NCBI GenBank assembly: GCA_030248195.1
Contig: JASAND010020484.1
Location: forward strand, 1 to 64,000
DNA: 64,000 nt
Source: Trissonchulus latispiculum
Taxonomy: Eukaryota > Nematoda > Enoplea > Enoplida > Ironidae
Reading direction: 5' to 3'
Part shown: positions 11,207 to 23,959 of the stretch, piece after piece
Numbering within the stretch: position 1 is the first letter of the stretch
Layout: every line of letters starts with the position of its first letter
Made by a program: the position numbers and the translations under genes
Notes under the pieces: model-generated
What the model was told of the DNA's origin: nothing
Seen by the model: only the letters and a program-made list of their open reading frames with translations
Databases searched by the model: none

Positions 11207-12943
11207 TATAGTCAAGCGGGAAAAAACCCCACTTTTCAGATTTTTGGCCAGAACATTTTAATGGTTTGACATATCGAAATGCTGATTATACAGGTAGCTA
11301 GGCCTAGTCGTAAGCATTCTTATGAGGTATAGAACACCTCTGTAGGGTGTGCCGTTAGCGAGAAAAATTGTCCCAAACTGGCGGGAAAAAAAACCCAATG
11401 CGGGAAAAAACCCATATGCGGGAAAAAAACCCACCCCAAAAAATTTTTGGCAAGCTGCCAGGAGCATTTCTAACCATTCCAAATGAAAGAGCGGGTTGTT
11501 TTTAGTACAACTGCATCAAAATATATTAGTTTTTGTATTAAAATTGAGGTCATATGGTCATTTGAAAATGTTGTATCTTTAACACATAAACATAGGCAAA
11601 TTTTGGAAATTTTTTAAAATTGTTTATTTTCGGTAGTTTAAGCATCCTATCGTGTAGAAAACGTGTTTTTCTTGTATTTAGAGCCAAACTAGACCCATTT
11701 TAAGGCAAAAATAAGCATTTTTGGTCAAAATTGAAATTTTGGCTTGAAATGGCACAGTGTCCGAGTTCTGTCATTTTTTAGTGGGGGGGGGGGGGTGCCC
11801 CCCCCCCCCCTTTTCGGTTCCCCCCTCCACTTTTTCGGAGCCCCCCCCCCCACTTTTCGGCAAGCCCCCCCACTTTTTTGGGGGTCGCCCAAAAGTGTCA
11901 AAAAATTAGGTTTTTGAGGTCAAATTTTCAAAAATTTTCTCAATTTTTAGCTATTTTTAGCAATTCATTTTTAGCTCTAAATCATTTAGACCCCCTGGAC
12001 CACCCATAACAGTACGAACCCAGGTAAAACCTATTCCAATTTAATCTATAGGCTCTATTAAACAAATGTATGTATTGGCTTGACCTTTCCGGTCAATGGT
12101 TAGAAAAAAAATTTAATTTTGAAAAGTGGGTTTTTTTCCCGCCAACTCCAGGTCACCCCCAGGCCGCACCGGAGGGGTCAGAGCAGTGTGACATATATCA
12201 TCATGAAGCGCAACAGATGCCCTACAGGTATATACATATAATCCGCTTTGGTCTAAGTCTTTCCAGTAGTTCAGGGTGGCCCGGCAAAGTTTGCCAAATT
12301 TCGGCACTTGGTCGGACCAAAATTTCCAAAAATTTCAAAGTCCCAAAAAATTTGTAGGGAAGCAGTGGGAGCTACCATAATACACCCTCTAATACACCCA
12401 CGGTTATTTTGGATGCTCTTCAAGATAGGCTATTAAAATCCTAGATATATAGCTCATACCCTGGCATTTTTTTAGTGGGGGGGGGGGGGCGCGCGGCCCC
12501 CCCACTTTTCGGTTCCCCCTCCACTTTTCGGAGCCCCCCCCCCCACTTTCGCCCCCCCCCCACTTTTCGGCAAGCCCCCACCCACTTTTTTGGGGGTCGT
12601 CTAAAAGTGTCAAAAAATTAGGTTTTTGAGGTCAACTTTTCAAAAATTTTCTCAGTTTTTAGCTAATTTATGGACTTATAAGCTCATTTTAAGCTTAAAA
12701 ACAGCGATTTTTTGCGTTTTTACCTTAAAAATGCTAATTTTTCGCTAAAACTTTCGGTATATTTTCACCTTTGGCTGCCCCCCCACGTTTCGGAAGCCCC
12801 CCCTTTCCCCTCCCTAGGGGGCAGGGGTTCGCCCCCCCCCACTTTCACAACCCTAAAAAATGCCAGATACCGGTAAGCCCACACTGGGAGTGGGTTTTTT
12901 TTCCCGCATTGGCGAGTGGGTTTTTTTTTCCCGCTTGACTATA
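11207..12943. mobile_element. TATA-ended TIR element 'C' (motif GCGGGAAAAAAACCCA)
   Basis: Left TATAGTCAAGCGGGAAAAAA and right ...TTTTCCCGCTTGACTATA are inverted. Motif copies: one at the left end, three at 11381-11434, one near 12126-12143, and two at 12890-12943. Length 1,737 bp, no recognisable protein. A G-rich element (12461-12866) has inserted into it. Confidence 0.72.
12461..12866. mobile_element. G-rich ~406-bp TIR element with 5-bp target duplication
   Basis: Termini CTGGCATTTTTTTAG / CTAAAAAATGCCAG, flanked by perfect ATACC at 12456-12460 and 12867-12871. The interior holds C/G homopolymer blocks. A sequence starting like its left end (CTGTCATTTTTTAGTGGGG) also occurs at 11768, so the family has a further partial copy. 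Confidence 0.7.
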
Positions 12944-13054
12944 AATGACAGCTAAAGATGGTTATTTATAGCAATTAAAAGGTAATATACGCAACTATAT
13001 ATAAGCCACAGTCTGGGCTAATATGGGCATATTTATTTTATTTTATTTTATTTA

Positions 13055-13120
13055 CTCCCCCCAACCCAAACAGGTGGTACACCTATGACAGGTGTACCAC
13101 CTGTTTTGGGTTGGGGGGAG
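13055..13120. repeat. 66-bp near-perfect palindrome
   Basis: Two 30-base arms (CTCCCCCCAACCCAAACAGG...ACACCT and its inverse) flank a 5-base centre ATGAC, with one extra T in the right arm. The central ACACCTATG/AGGTGTA theme recurs throughout the G-rich array, often as CATAGGTGTA. Confidence 0.85.
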
Positions 13121-13673
13121 CAGAAGGTCCAAATTTGGGGAGGGGACCCCCCCAAACGGTACCCAAGTTTTTTTAGCTTAAAATGGTCCTTTTTCGATGT
13201 ACAGTACATAAAACGTACTCAAAAGCTTCTGTCAATAGCATTCGTATGCGAAAATAGGGCTTGAAAATTGACAAATTTGTGCTAAAATATATATGCCTAA
13301 ATTAGGCCAGATTGTGAATTATAATTGCGTATATTACCTTTTAATTGCTATAACCATCTTTAGCTGTTTATAGCTGATTTACATCCAATTTTGCGAATTT
13401 CTTCAAAAATTTTCAGAAATTGCAAAAAATTTTTCCGAAAATTTTGCATTTTTTACTTGGTTTGGACCCAGTTTTAGGAGGGGGGGAGGGGGTTTGAGCT
13501 CGGCTCGGGGAAGGGGGGAGTAGTTGAGGCCGGGCAGGGGAGAGGGGGGTCTCACAGGAGGTAAACTGTAGCCTGGTTCACCTATGGCCGGGGGGTGGGG
13601 GGGTGGCGGGGGGTAGCCGAACGTTGGGGGAGGGGAGGGGATGTCGAAAATTTGGGGCGGCGTATATACCCAA

Positions 13674-14373
13674 CAGGGTTTTTTTAGGCCATCGCCCAAA
13701 AATTTAGGCCATCCAAATTTTGTTAATGTTTAGATTGCGCGCTGTTGTACGCATTGTTAAAATTACAGTTGTCATGGATTCATGCGTTACACATATATAT
13801 ATATTAAAAAATAGTGATAAAATTTAAATGACCATAAAAATTCCATTGTCACTGATTACCACACTAGAAAAACTACGTTTTTACCTTAAAATCGCTAAAA
13901 CAGAACCGCGTTAGCATATGTAGAAATAATAAAATATAGTGCACGGCAGCATTAATGAATTATATAATAAATTTTTAATGAAAATTAACACAGGTAGGAG
14001 TATACGACAATAGAAAACCAGAGAAAGACGAAAATTAAACTAATAGACATAAAATGAAACTTAAACTACTAAAATATCATTTCTTTGATGAAATCCCTAT
14101 ATATATCAGTAAACAAAATTATAACCTGAATGCGTATTTATAAGTGCAAACAGAGAATGTAACTAGCTGGCGGCTGGGGTAGCCCAGAAAAACAAGTATA
14201 TAATAATGTATAAATTCGCGCCGGCCGCCGACGGCGCGAAAAATTTTTAGAAATTACTATTTGTACTTAAACATCAATAAAATTTTATTGGATTTTTGTC
14301 GAAAAATTTAGGACAACGGCTAAAATTCTTTAGGCCATCGACTCCTAAATTTAGGCCATGGCCTAAAAAACCT
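13674..14373. mobile_element. Possible TIR element (AGGGTTTTTTTAGGCCAT ends)
   Basis: AGGGTTTTTTTAGGCCAT near 13675 is mirrored by ATGGCCTAAAAAACCTT ending near 14372, with a second TTTAGGCCAT phrase near each end. The interior of 0.7 kb is AT-rich and non-coding. No convincing target duplication was found. Confidence 0.4.
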
Positions 14374-17300
14374 TGGTACCCCCCCCCAACCCCCACCCAG
14401 GTGAAAAACAGGGGTTCGGGTGGTATATATATAACCCCAATAACATTCGCGGGTCGACCACCAAAATTCCAGAGCTTACCCCCCCCCCATCCCCAACCAA
14501 AATTGTCGTTGAAACACTGGGGGGGGGGGTCGGCCGCAGACCATAGGTGCAGCTGGCGAAAAAGGGGATGGGGGTTTAAAAAATGAGGGTCTGGCAAAAA
14601 AGGAGGAGGCGGGATCGGAAAAAGTCGAATTGGGGGAGGGGTAAGAAAAATTTGCGAGGGGGCGGCGAAAAATCCTATTTTCCTTATCAACCTCAAAATT
14701 TTTCTCAATTTTCATCTATTTTTAGAGATTTTGAATGTATAGAAGTAAGAGAATTTTAGCAATTTTCCGCTAAATCTTTGAAAATTTTTGGCTAAAAAGT
14801 TGCAAAAATTCAGGTAGGGGGTTGAAAATTTTTAGGGGGGGGAGGATCGGCCGAAGGCCGGTTAGGGGGAGAGGTAAAAAATTTTTTAGGGGAGAGGGTC
14901 GGCGACGACCCCGCCCCCCCCCAAAAGTTCTGGGGGGGTTTGACAAAATGGCTGGGGGGGTCTACTTCTGTAATTGAGCCCTTTTTTCATCAAAATAAGG
15001 CTTGTTCTTAACGTTTTAGGCGCTTTTGCACCGTTTTAATGCGATTTTAGGTCAAAATTTTTCAAAAATTTTTCAAAAAATGACCATTTTTTGACCAAAT
15101 TTAGCTAACTTTTCGGGTCCAAAAATTGTTGGGGGGGGGGTTCGGGGGGGGGTAGCCAAAAGTTGGGGGAGGGTAAGTCAAAAAAATCTGGGGGGGGGGG
15201 GGTAAATTTGGTCAAAAATTTTGGGGGGGGATACCCCCCCCCAACCCACCCCCCAAAGGAAACTATGCCCACACCTATAATCCCACCCAGTGGCGGCGCC
15301 AGGGGGCATAGTTTCCCTGGAACTTTGGGTCAGGGTGGGGAAAATCCTGGCCGACCTCCGAAATGTGATGGGGGGTACCCCCCCAACACCCCCAAAATTC
15401 GGACCTCAGAAATTTCGAAAAATGGCAAAAAAATGCACAATTTTCTGTAATTTAGCCCTTTTTTCATCAAAATAAGGCTTGTTCTTAACGTTTTAGGCGC
15501 TTTTGCACCGTTTTAAAGTGATTTTAGGTCAAAATTTTTGAAAAATTTTTCAAAAATGACCATTTTTTGACCAGATTTAGCTCACTTTCTGGGTCCACAA
15601 ATCGTTGGGGGTTCGGGGGGGTAGCCGACAGTGGGGGGAGGGTAAGTCAATAAAAGCTGGGGGGGGGGGGGGGGTAAATTTGGTCAAAAATTTTGGGGGG
15701 GGGGCACCCCCCCCCCCCCCCCCCCAAAGGAAACTATGGGGGGCCGGGCATAGGCGTACCAGGCTACAGTTTCCCCCTGAGAGACCCCCCCCCGCGGAGA
15801 GGCCAGACCCATAGGTGTAATTGGGGGGGGGGGGGGGGGTAACCCCCCCCAGCCATTTTTCCAAACCACCCCCAAAATTTTTCGGGGCTTCCGCCCCCCC
15901 CCCTCCAACTGGGAGGGCGGGGGGTAGTCGCCTCAAAGGCGCGAAAAATTGGCCAAAAATCGGGTATTTTTAGATTAAATTTTGCAAAATTTTTTAAAAA
16001 TGTCCTAATTTTTGGCTTAAGGCGTTCATTTTTGCGTGAAATAAACCTTTTAAAGAGTTTTATGGACTTTCTGACTCAATATTGACCCTATTGTTGAGTT
16101 AGAAACATGTTGGCAATCACGTTTTTGATTTTAAAGGCCCTGTCTAATGTTAAAAGTAGTTAAGGGTTGGATGTTTTTTGGCATTAGCAATGGCTGAAAA
16201 TGCGATTTTTGGCATAAAAATTGAAAAAATTTTTTGGGGGAGGTTTGGGGGAGGTCTTGGGGGGGGGGGGTTTGGGGGAGGTCTAAAAAGGGGCCCGCCC
16301 CCAAATTTTGGGGGAGGGGGCCCCCCCAACCCAACTCCCCGTTACACCTATGGCCAGACCCCCTCCCCCCTACCCGACCTGAATTACTCCCCCCCCCAAG
16401 CCGAGCTCAAACCCCCCTCCCCCCCCCTCCCCCCTAAAATTGGGTCCAAAATAGGGAAAAAACGCAAAATTTTTGAAAAAGTTTTTGCAATTTCTGAAAA
16501 TTTTTAAACAAAATTCGAAAAAATGGCTATAAATAAATAAAGAGCTAAAGATGGTTATTCATAGTAATTAAAATGGTAACATACGCAATTATAAACCACA
16601 ATCTGGGCTAATTATGCATATATTAGGTCGGCGAAAAATCCTATTTTCCTTAACAACCTGAAAATTTTTCTCAATTTTCATCTATTTTTAGAGATTTTTA
16701 TGGTATATAATTAAGCGAATTTTAGCAATTTTCCGCTAAATCTTGGAAAATTTTTGGCTAAAAAGTTGCAAAAATTCAGGTAGGGGTTGAAAAAATTTTT
16801 AGGGGGAGGATCTGCCGAAGGCCTGTTAGGGTGAGAGGTAAAAAATTTTTTAGTGGGAGAGGGTCGGCGACGACCCCGCCCCCCCCCCCCCCCAAAAGTT
16901 CGTGGGGGGTTTGACAAAAAATGGCTGGGGGGTCTACTTCTGTAATTTAGCCTCTTTCTTCATCAAAATAAGGTTTGTTCTTAACGTTTTAGGCGCTTTT
17001 GCACCGTTTTAATGCGATTTTAGGTCAAAATTTTTGAAAATTTTTCAAAAAATGACCATTTTTTGACCAAATTTAGCTAATTATTTGGGTCCAAAAAATC
17101 GTTGGGGGGGGGGGGGGGGGCGGGGGAGGTAGCCAAAAGTTGGGGAGGGTAAGTCAAAAAAAATCTGGGGGGGGGGGGGTAAATTTGGTCAAAATTTTTG
17201 GGGATACCCCCCAACCCACCCCCAAAGGAAACTATGCCCACACCTATAATCCCACCCAGTGGCGGCGCCAGGGGGGCATAGTTTCCGGAACTCTTGGGTC

Positions 17301-20098
17301 TGGGGGGGGTAATCTTGGCCGACCTCCGAAATACAGATGGGGGTACCCCCCCCAACACTCCCAAAATTCGGACCTCAGAAATTTCGAAAAATGCAAAAAA
17401 TGCATAATTTTCTGTAATTTAGCCCTTTTTTCATCAAAGTAAGGTTTGTTCTTAACGTTTTAGGCGCTTTTGCACCGTTTTAAAGTGATTTTAGGTCAAA
17501 ATTTTTTGAAAAATTTTTTCAAAAAATGATCATTTTTTGACCAAATTTAGCTAACTTTTTTGGGTCCCAAAAATCGTTGGGGGGGTTCTTTGGGGGGTGT
17601 AGCCAAAAGTTGGGGGAGGTAAGTCAAAAAATCTGGGGGGGGGGGGGGGGGGGGGGGGGTAAATTTCGTCAAAAAATTTTGGGATAACCCCCAACCAACC
17701 TTCCAGATGAAACCATGCCCACACCTATAATCCCAACCCAGCGCCTAAGCCAGGGGGGCATATAGTTTCCCCTGGAACTTTGGGTCTGGGGGTAAATCTT
17801 GGCCGACCTCCGACAATGTCAGATGGGGGTACCCCCCCCCCCCAACACCCCCAAAATTCGGACCTCAGAAATTTCGAAAAAATGGCAAAAAAATGCAACA
17901 ATTTTCTGTAATTTAGCCCTTTTTTCATCAAAATAAGGTTTGTTCTTAACGTTTTGAGGCCTTTGCACCGTTTTAAAGTGATTTTAGGTCAAAATTTTTG
18001 AAAATATTTTTTCAAAAAATGACCATTTTTTGACCAAATTTAGCTAACTTTTTGGGTCCAAAAATCGTTGGGGGGGGGTTCGGGGGGTAGCCAAAAGTTG
18101 GGGGAGGGTAAGTCAAAAATCTAAAATCTGGTCAAAAATTTTGGGGGGTATCCCCCGAAACCCCCCCCCCCCAAAGGAAACTATGGGGGGCCGGGCATAG
18201 GTGTACCAGGCTACAGTTTGCCCCCTGAGAGACCCCCCCCCGCGGAGAGGCCAGACCCATAGGTGTAATTGGGGGAGGTTTGGGGGGGGGGGGGGTAACC
18301 CCCTCTAGCTATTTTCCAAACCACCCCCCAAAATTTTTGGGGGCCCCCGGTCCCCCCCCCCCAAACTGGGGGAATAAAGCTGCAGGCGCAAAATTGGCCA
18401 AAAATCGGGTATTTTTAGGGTAATTTTTGAAAATTTTTCAAAAATGTCCAAATTTTTGGCTTAGCAAGGTGTTCATTTTTTGCGAAATACACGTTTTAAA
18501 CAGTTTTATGGACTTTCACTGACTCAATATTGGCCCTATTTTGGAGTTAGAAACATGTTGGCAATCACGTTTTTGAGTTTAAAGGCCCTGTCTAATGTTA
18601 AAAATTAGTTAATGGTTGGATGTTTTTTGGCATTAGCAATGACTGAAAATGCGATTTTTGGCATAAAAATTGAAAAATTTTTGGGGGAGGTTTGGGGGAG
18701 GTTCTTGGGGGGGTTTGGGGGAGGTCTCAAAAAGGGGCCCGCCCCCAAATTTTTGGGGGGGGAGGGGCCCCCCAACCCAAATCCCCGTTACACCTATGGC
18801 CTGCACCCCCTCCCCCCTACCCGACCCTGAATTACTCCCCCCAAGCCGAGCTCAAACCCCCTCCCCTCCCCCCTCCCCCCTAAAATTAGTTCCAAAATAG
18901 GAAAAAAACGCAAAATTTTTGAAAAAAAGTTTTTGCAATTTTTTGAAAATTTTTAAACAAAATTCGAAAAAATGGCTATAAATCACATATAAAGAGCTAA
19001 AGATGGTTATTCATAGCAATTAAAAAGAATCATACGCAATTATAAACCACAATCTGGGCTAATTTAGCATATATTAGCACAAATTTGTCAATTTTCCAAC
19101 CATTCAATTCTCCCCAACCAAAATCCCCGTTACACCATAGGTGTAACGAGGATTTGAGGTGGGGGCCCTCTCCCCCGGAATTTTGCGGGGGGGCCCCTCT
19201 TTAGACCCCTCAAACCCCCCCCCCCCCCACGACCATAGGTGTAAGGTGGGGGGTGGGGGGGGGGAGCCCCCCCCAAGCCTTTTTTCAACCCTCCCCCAAA
19301 ACTTTTTGTGGGGGGGGACGTGCCCCCCCAACGGGGGGGGGGGGCGTCGCCCCGGAGGTGCGAAAAATGTGCAAAAATTTGGGATTTTTTGGGGAAAAAT
19401 TTAATAAATTTTTAAAAATGTCCAAATTTTTGGCTTAAACTGTTTATTATTATGAGAAATACACGTTTTTAACTGTATTATGGATCTTATGACTCAATAT
19501 TGTCCTTATTTTGGACTTGGAAACATGTTGGCAATCAAGTTTTGGAGTTTAAAACCACTGTCTAATGTTAAAATTACTTTATGGTTAGATGTTTTTTATC
19601 ATTAGAAACGGCTGAAAATGCGATTTTTGGCATAAAAAATGAAAAATTTTTTGGGGGGAGGGTTGGGGGGGGTCCAGGGGGGGGTTGGGGGGGGTCGCAG
19701 TAGGGCCCCCCCAGAAAATGTTGGGGGGGAGCCTCCCCCACCCCAAATCTCCGTTACACCTATGCCCACGACCATAGTTTCCCTAGGGGGGGGGGGGGCG
19801 TGGTTGGGGATCCCCCCAAAATTTTCGACCAACGTTACCCCTCCCAGATTTTGTGACAATCCCTCCCCCCACTTTTGGTTACCCCCCCCAGCACTTTTTG
19901 GGGCCAAAAAGTTAGCTAAATTTTGCTAAAAAATGGTCATTTTTTGAAAATTTTTTCTCAAATTTTGGCTTAAAATCGGTGTAACACGGTGTAAAAACGC
20001 CTAAAACGAAAAAACAAGCCTTGTTTTGACAAAAAGCGTTAAAATACAGAAAATTTTGCATTTTTAGGCCATTTTATTAATTCTCTAAGATACGAATT

Positions 20099-20100
<2 letters not shown>

Positions 20101-20134
<34 letters not shown>
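20101..20134 (+). repeat. Homopolymer run of 34 G
   Basis: Thirty-four uninterrupted G residues, the longest homopolymer in the window. Another run of 25 G lies at 17635-17659. Such runs are strong G-quadruplex formers and are also error-prone in sequencing, so the exact length is uncertain. Confidence 0.9.
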
Positions 20135-20135
<1 letters not shown>

Positions 20136-20983
20136 ACTCCCCATTACAATTCGCGCGTCGACAACCAAATTTCCAGAGCTTCCCCCCCTTCCCCAACCCA
20201 AATTTTCGGGGAAACTTTGGGGGGGGGGGGGTCGGCCGCAGACCATAGGTGCAGCTGGCGAAAAAGGGGATGGGGGTTTAAAAAATGAGGGTCTGGCAAA
20301 AAAGGAGGAGGGGGGTCGAAAAAAGTCGATTTGGGGGGAGGGGTAAGAAAAATTTTCGAGGGGGGTCGGCGAAAAATCCTATTTTCCTTAACAACCTGAA
20401 AATTTTTCTCAATTTTCATCTATTTTTAGAGATTTTTAAGGTATATAATTAAGCGAATTTTAGCAATTTTCCGCTAAATCTTTGAAAATTTTTGGCTAAA
20501 AAGTTGCAAAAATTCAGGTAGGGGGTTGAAAATTTTTAGGGGGGGAGGATCGGCCGAAGGCCGGTTAGGGGGAGAGGTAAAAAATTTTTTAGGGGAGAGG
20601 GTCGGCGACGACCCCGCCCCCCCCCAAAAGTGTTGGGGGGGTTTGACAAAATGGCTGGGGGGGTCTACTTCTGTAATTTAGCCCTTTTTTCATCAAAATA
20701 AGGCTTGTTCTTAACGTTTTAGGCGCTTTTGCACCGTTTTAATGCGATTTTAGGTCAAAATTTTTGAAAAATTTTTCAAAAAATGACCATTTTTTGACCA
20801 AATTTAGCTAACTTTTTGGGTCCAAAAATCGTTGGGGGGGGGTTCGGGGGGGGTAGCCAAAAGTTGGGGGAGGGTAAGTCAAAAAATCTGGGGGGGGGGT
20901 AAATTTCGTCAAAAATTTTGGGGGGGGATACCCCCCCCAACCAACCCCCCAAAGGAAACTATGCCCACACCTATAATCCCACC

Positions 20984-23951
20984 CAGTGGCGGCGCCAGGG
21001 GGGGCATAGTTTCCCTGGAACTTTGGGTCTGGGGGGGGTAAATCTTGGCCGACCTCCGAAATGTGATGGGGGGTACCCCCCCAACACCCCCAAAATTCGG
21101 ACCTCAGAAATTTCGAAAAATGGCAAAAAAATGCACAATTTTCTGTAATTTAGCCCTTTTTTCATCAAAATAAGGCTTGTTCTTAACGTTTTAGGCGCTT
21201 TTGCACCGTTTTAAAGTGATTTTAGGTCAAAATTTTTGAAAAATTTTTCAAAAAATGACCATTTTTTGACCAAATTTAGCTAACTTTTTGGGTCCAAAAA
21301 TCGTTGGGGGGGGGTTCGGGGGGGTAGCCAAAAGTTGGGGGAGGGTAAGTCAAAAAATCTGGGGGGGGTAAATTTGGTCAAAAATTTTGGGGGGGCACCC
21401 CCCAACCCCCCCCCCAAAGGAAACTATGGGGGGCCGGGCATAGGTGTACCAGGCTACAGTTTGCCCCCTGAGAGACCCCCCCGCGGAGAGGCCAGACCCA
21501 TAGGTGTAATTGGGGGGAGGTTTGGGGGGGGGGTAACCCCCCCTAGCCATTTTTCCAAACCACCCCCAAAAATTTTTGGGGGCCCCCGGCCCCCCCCAAC
21601 TGGGGGGGGGGGGGTAGTCGCGCCGCAGGCGCGAACAATTGGCCAAAAATCGGGTATTTTTAGGGTAAATTTTGCAAAATTTTTCAAAAATGTCCAAATT
21701 TTTGGCTTAAGGTGTTCATTTTTGCGTGAAATACACGTTTTAAACAGTTTTATGGACTTTCTGACTCAATATTGACCCTATTTTGGAGTTAGAAACATGT
21801 TGGCAATCACGTTTTTGAGTTTAAAGGCCCTGTCTAATGTTAAAATTAGTTAATGGTTGGATGTTTTTTGGCATTAGCAATGGCTGAAAATGCGATTTTT
21901 TGGCATAAAAATTGAAAAAATTTTTTGGGGGAGGTTTGGGGGAGGTCTTGGGGGGGGGGGGTTTTGGGGGAGGTCTAAAAAGGGGGCCCGCCCCCAAATT
22001 TTGGGGGAGGGGGCCCCCCCAACCCAAATCCCCGTTACACCTATGGCCAGACCCCCTCCCCCCTACCCGACCTGAATGACTCCCCCCCCAAGCCGAGCTC
22101 AAACCCCCCTCCCCCCCCTCCCCCCTAAAATTGGGTCCAAAATAGGGAAAAAACGCAAAATTTTTGAAAAAAGTTTTTGCAATTTCTGAAAATTTTTAAA
22201 CAAAATTCGAAAAAATGGCTATAAATCACATATAAAGAGCTAAAGATGGTTATTTATAGCAATTAAAAGGTAACATACGCAATTATAAACCACAATCTGG
22301 GCTAATTTAGGCATATATTAGCACAAATTTGTCAATTTTCCAACCATTCAATTCCCCCCCCCAACCAAAATCCCCGTTACACCATAGGTGTAACGAGGTT
22401 TTGGGTTGGGGGGCCCCCTCCCCCGGAATTTTGCGGGGGGGCCCCTTTTTAGACCCCCCCAAACCCCCCCCCCACGACCATAGGTGTAAGGTGGGGGGGG
22501 GGTTGGGGGGGGTAGCCCCCCCCAAGCCTTTTTTCAACCCTCCCCCAAAACTTATTGGGGGGGGGGACGTCCCCCCCCCCAACTGGGGGGGGGGGGGGTA
22601 GTCGCGCCGAAGGCGCGAAAATTGGCCAAAAATTGGGTATTTTATGGGTAAATTTTGAAAAAATTTTCAAAAATGTCCAAATTTTTGGCTTAAACTGTTT
22701 ATTATTATGAGAAATACACGTTTTTAACTGTATTATGGATCTTATGACTCAATATTGTCCTTATTTTGGACTTGGAAACATGTTGGCAATCAAGTTTTGG
22801 AGTTTAAAACCACTGTCTAATGTTAAAATTACTTTATGGTTAGATGTTTTTTATCATTAGAAACGGCTGAAAATGCGATTTTTGGCATAAAAAATGAAAA
22901 ATTTTTTGGGGGGAGGGTTGGGGGGGGTCCTGGGGGGGGTTGGGGGGGGTCGCCAGAGGGGGCCCCCCCAGAAAATGTTGGGGGGGGGGGGCCTCCCCCC
23001 CCCCCAATCTCCGTTGCACCGAGGCCCACGACCAGAGTTTGCCGAGGGGGGGGGGGGGGCGTGGTTGGGGATCCCCCCCCCAAAATTTTCGACCAACTTT
23101 ACCCCCTCCCAGATTTTTTGACAATCCCTCCCCCCACTTTTGGTTACCCCCCCCAGCACTTTTTGGGGCCAAAAAGTTAGCTAAATTTTGCTAAAAAATG
23201 GTCATTTTTTGAAAATTTTTTCTCAAATTTTGGCTTAAAATCGGTTTAAAACGGTGTAAAAACGCCTAAAACGAAAAAAACAAGCCTTGTTTTGACAAAA
23301 AAGCGTTAAAATACAGAAAATTTTGCATTTTTAGGCCATTTTATTAATTCTCTGATGTCCGAATTTTGGGGGGGGGTTCGGGGGGGGGGTACTCCCCATC
23401 ACATTTCGGGGGTCGACCACCAAATTTTCGAAGTTTGCCCCTCCCAACCAAAATTTCCAGGAAATATGTGCCCACGACCCCCCCCCCAAACCTCCCCCAA
23501 AAATTTTTTTCTATTTTTATGTCAAAAATCGCATTTTCAGCCATTGCTAATGCCAAAAAACATTCAACTATGAAGTAATCTTGACATTAGACAGGGGTTT
23601 TAAACTCGAAAACTTGATTGCCAACATGTTTCTAAGTCTAAAAAAAGGTGACTATTGAGTCAGAATGTCCATAAAACTTTTGAAAACGCGTATTTCACGC
23701 AATAATGAACAGTTTAAGGCAAAAATTTGGACATTTTTGAAAAATTTTAACAAATTTACCCTGAAAATACCCGATTTTCGGCCAATTTTTGGCGCCTTCG
23801 GCGCGACTACCCCCCCAGTTGGGGGGGGGCGGGGGTCTGGAAAATGAAGGTAAAATTTGCTAAAATTTCTCAAAAATTTTGGATTTCCCAAAAAAAAGTC
23901 GCCAGAGTTTTGGGTCGGCCCCCCCTTCAAAAAATCCTGGCGCCGCTACTG
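20984..23951. mobile_element. hAT-like element with right end at 23951; left end duplicated in the array
   Basis: The right terminus (...CTGGCGCCGCTACTG) is followed by ATCCCACC at 23952-23959. A matching left terminus CAGTGGCGGCGCCAGG, preceded by the same 8-bp ATCCCACC, occurs at 20984 and also at 17257 and 15288. The 8-bp duplication and CAGTGGCG terminus suggest a hAT element whose left junction was later copied during array growth. Which left end is the original partner is not resolved; the nearest is given here. Confidence 0.55.
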
Positions 23952-23959
23952 ATCCCACC

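Larger units (their letters stand above)
14450..23951. repeat. Large G/C-homopolymer-rich repeat array
   Basis: About 9.5 kb of interleaved repeats. The marker TTCTTAACGTTTTAGGCGCT (one copy degenerate) recurs at 15005, 15482, 16978, 17449, 17943, 20708 and 21180, giving ~471-494-bp tandem steps grouped into blocks. A second marker, AGTTGCAAAAATTCAGGTAG, recurs at 14798, 16764 and 20502, consistent with a ~1.9-kb higher-order unit. A third (GCATTAGCAATGGCTGAAAA-like) recurs near 16178, 18629, 19605, 21870 and 22853, then inverted near 23530, so the right end is flipped. Proline/glycine-rich open frames here are products of G/C runs, not genes. Confidence 0.85.

Noticed and set aside
14274..23556. 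Many long Pro/Gly-rich open frames on both strands
   Set aside because: They arise from G and C homopolymers lacking stop codons, overlap on both strands and change frame with run length. They have no start context or conserved domain.
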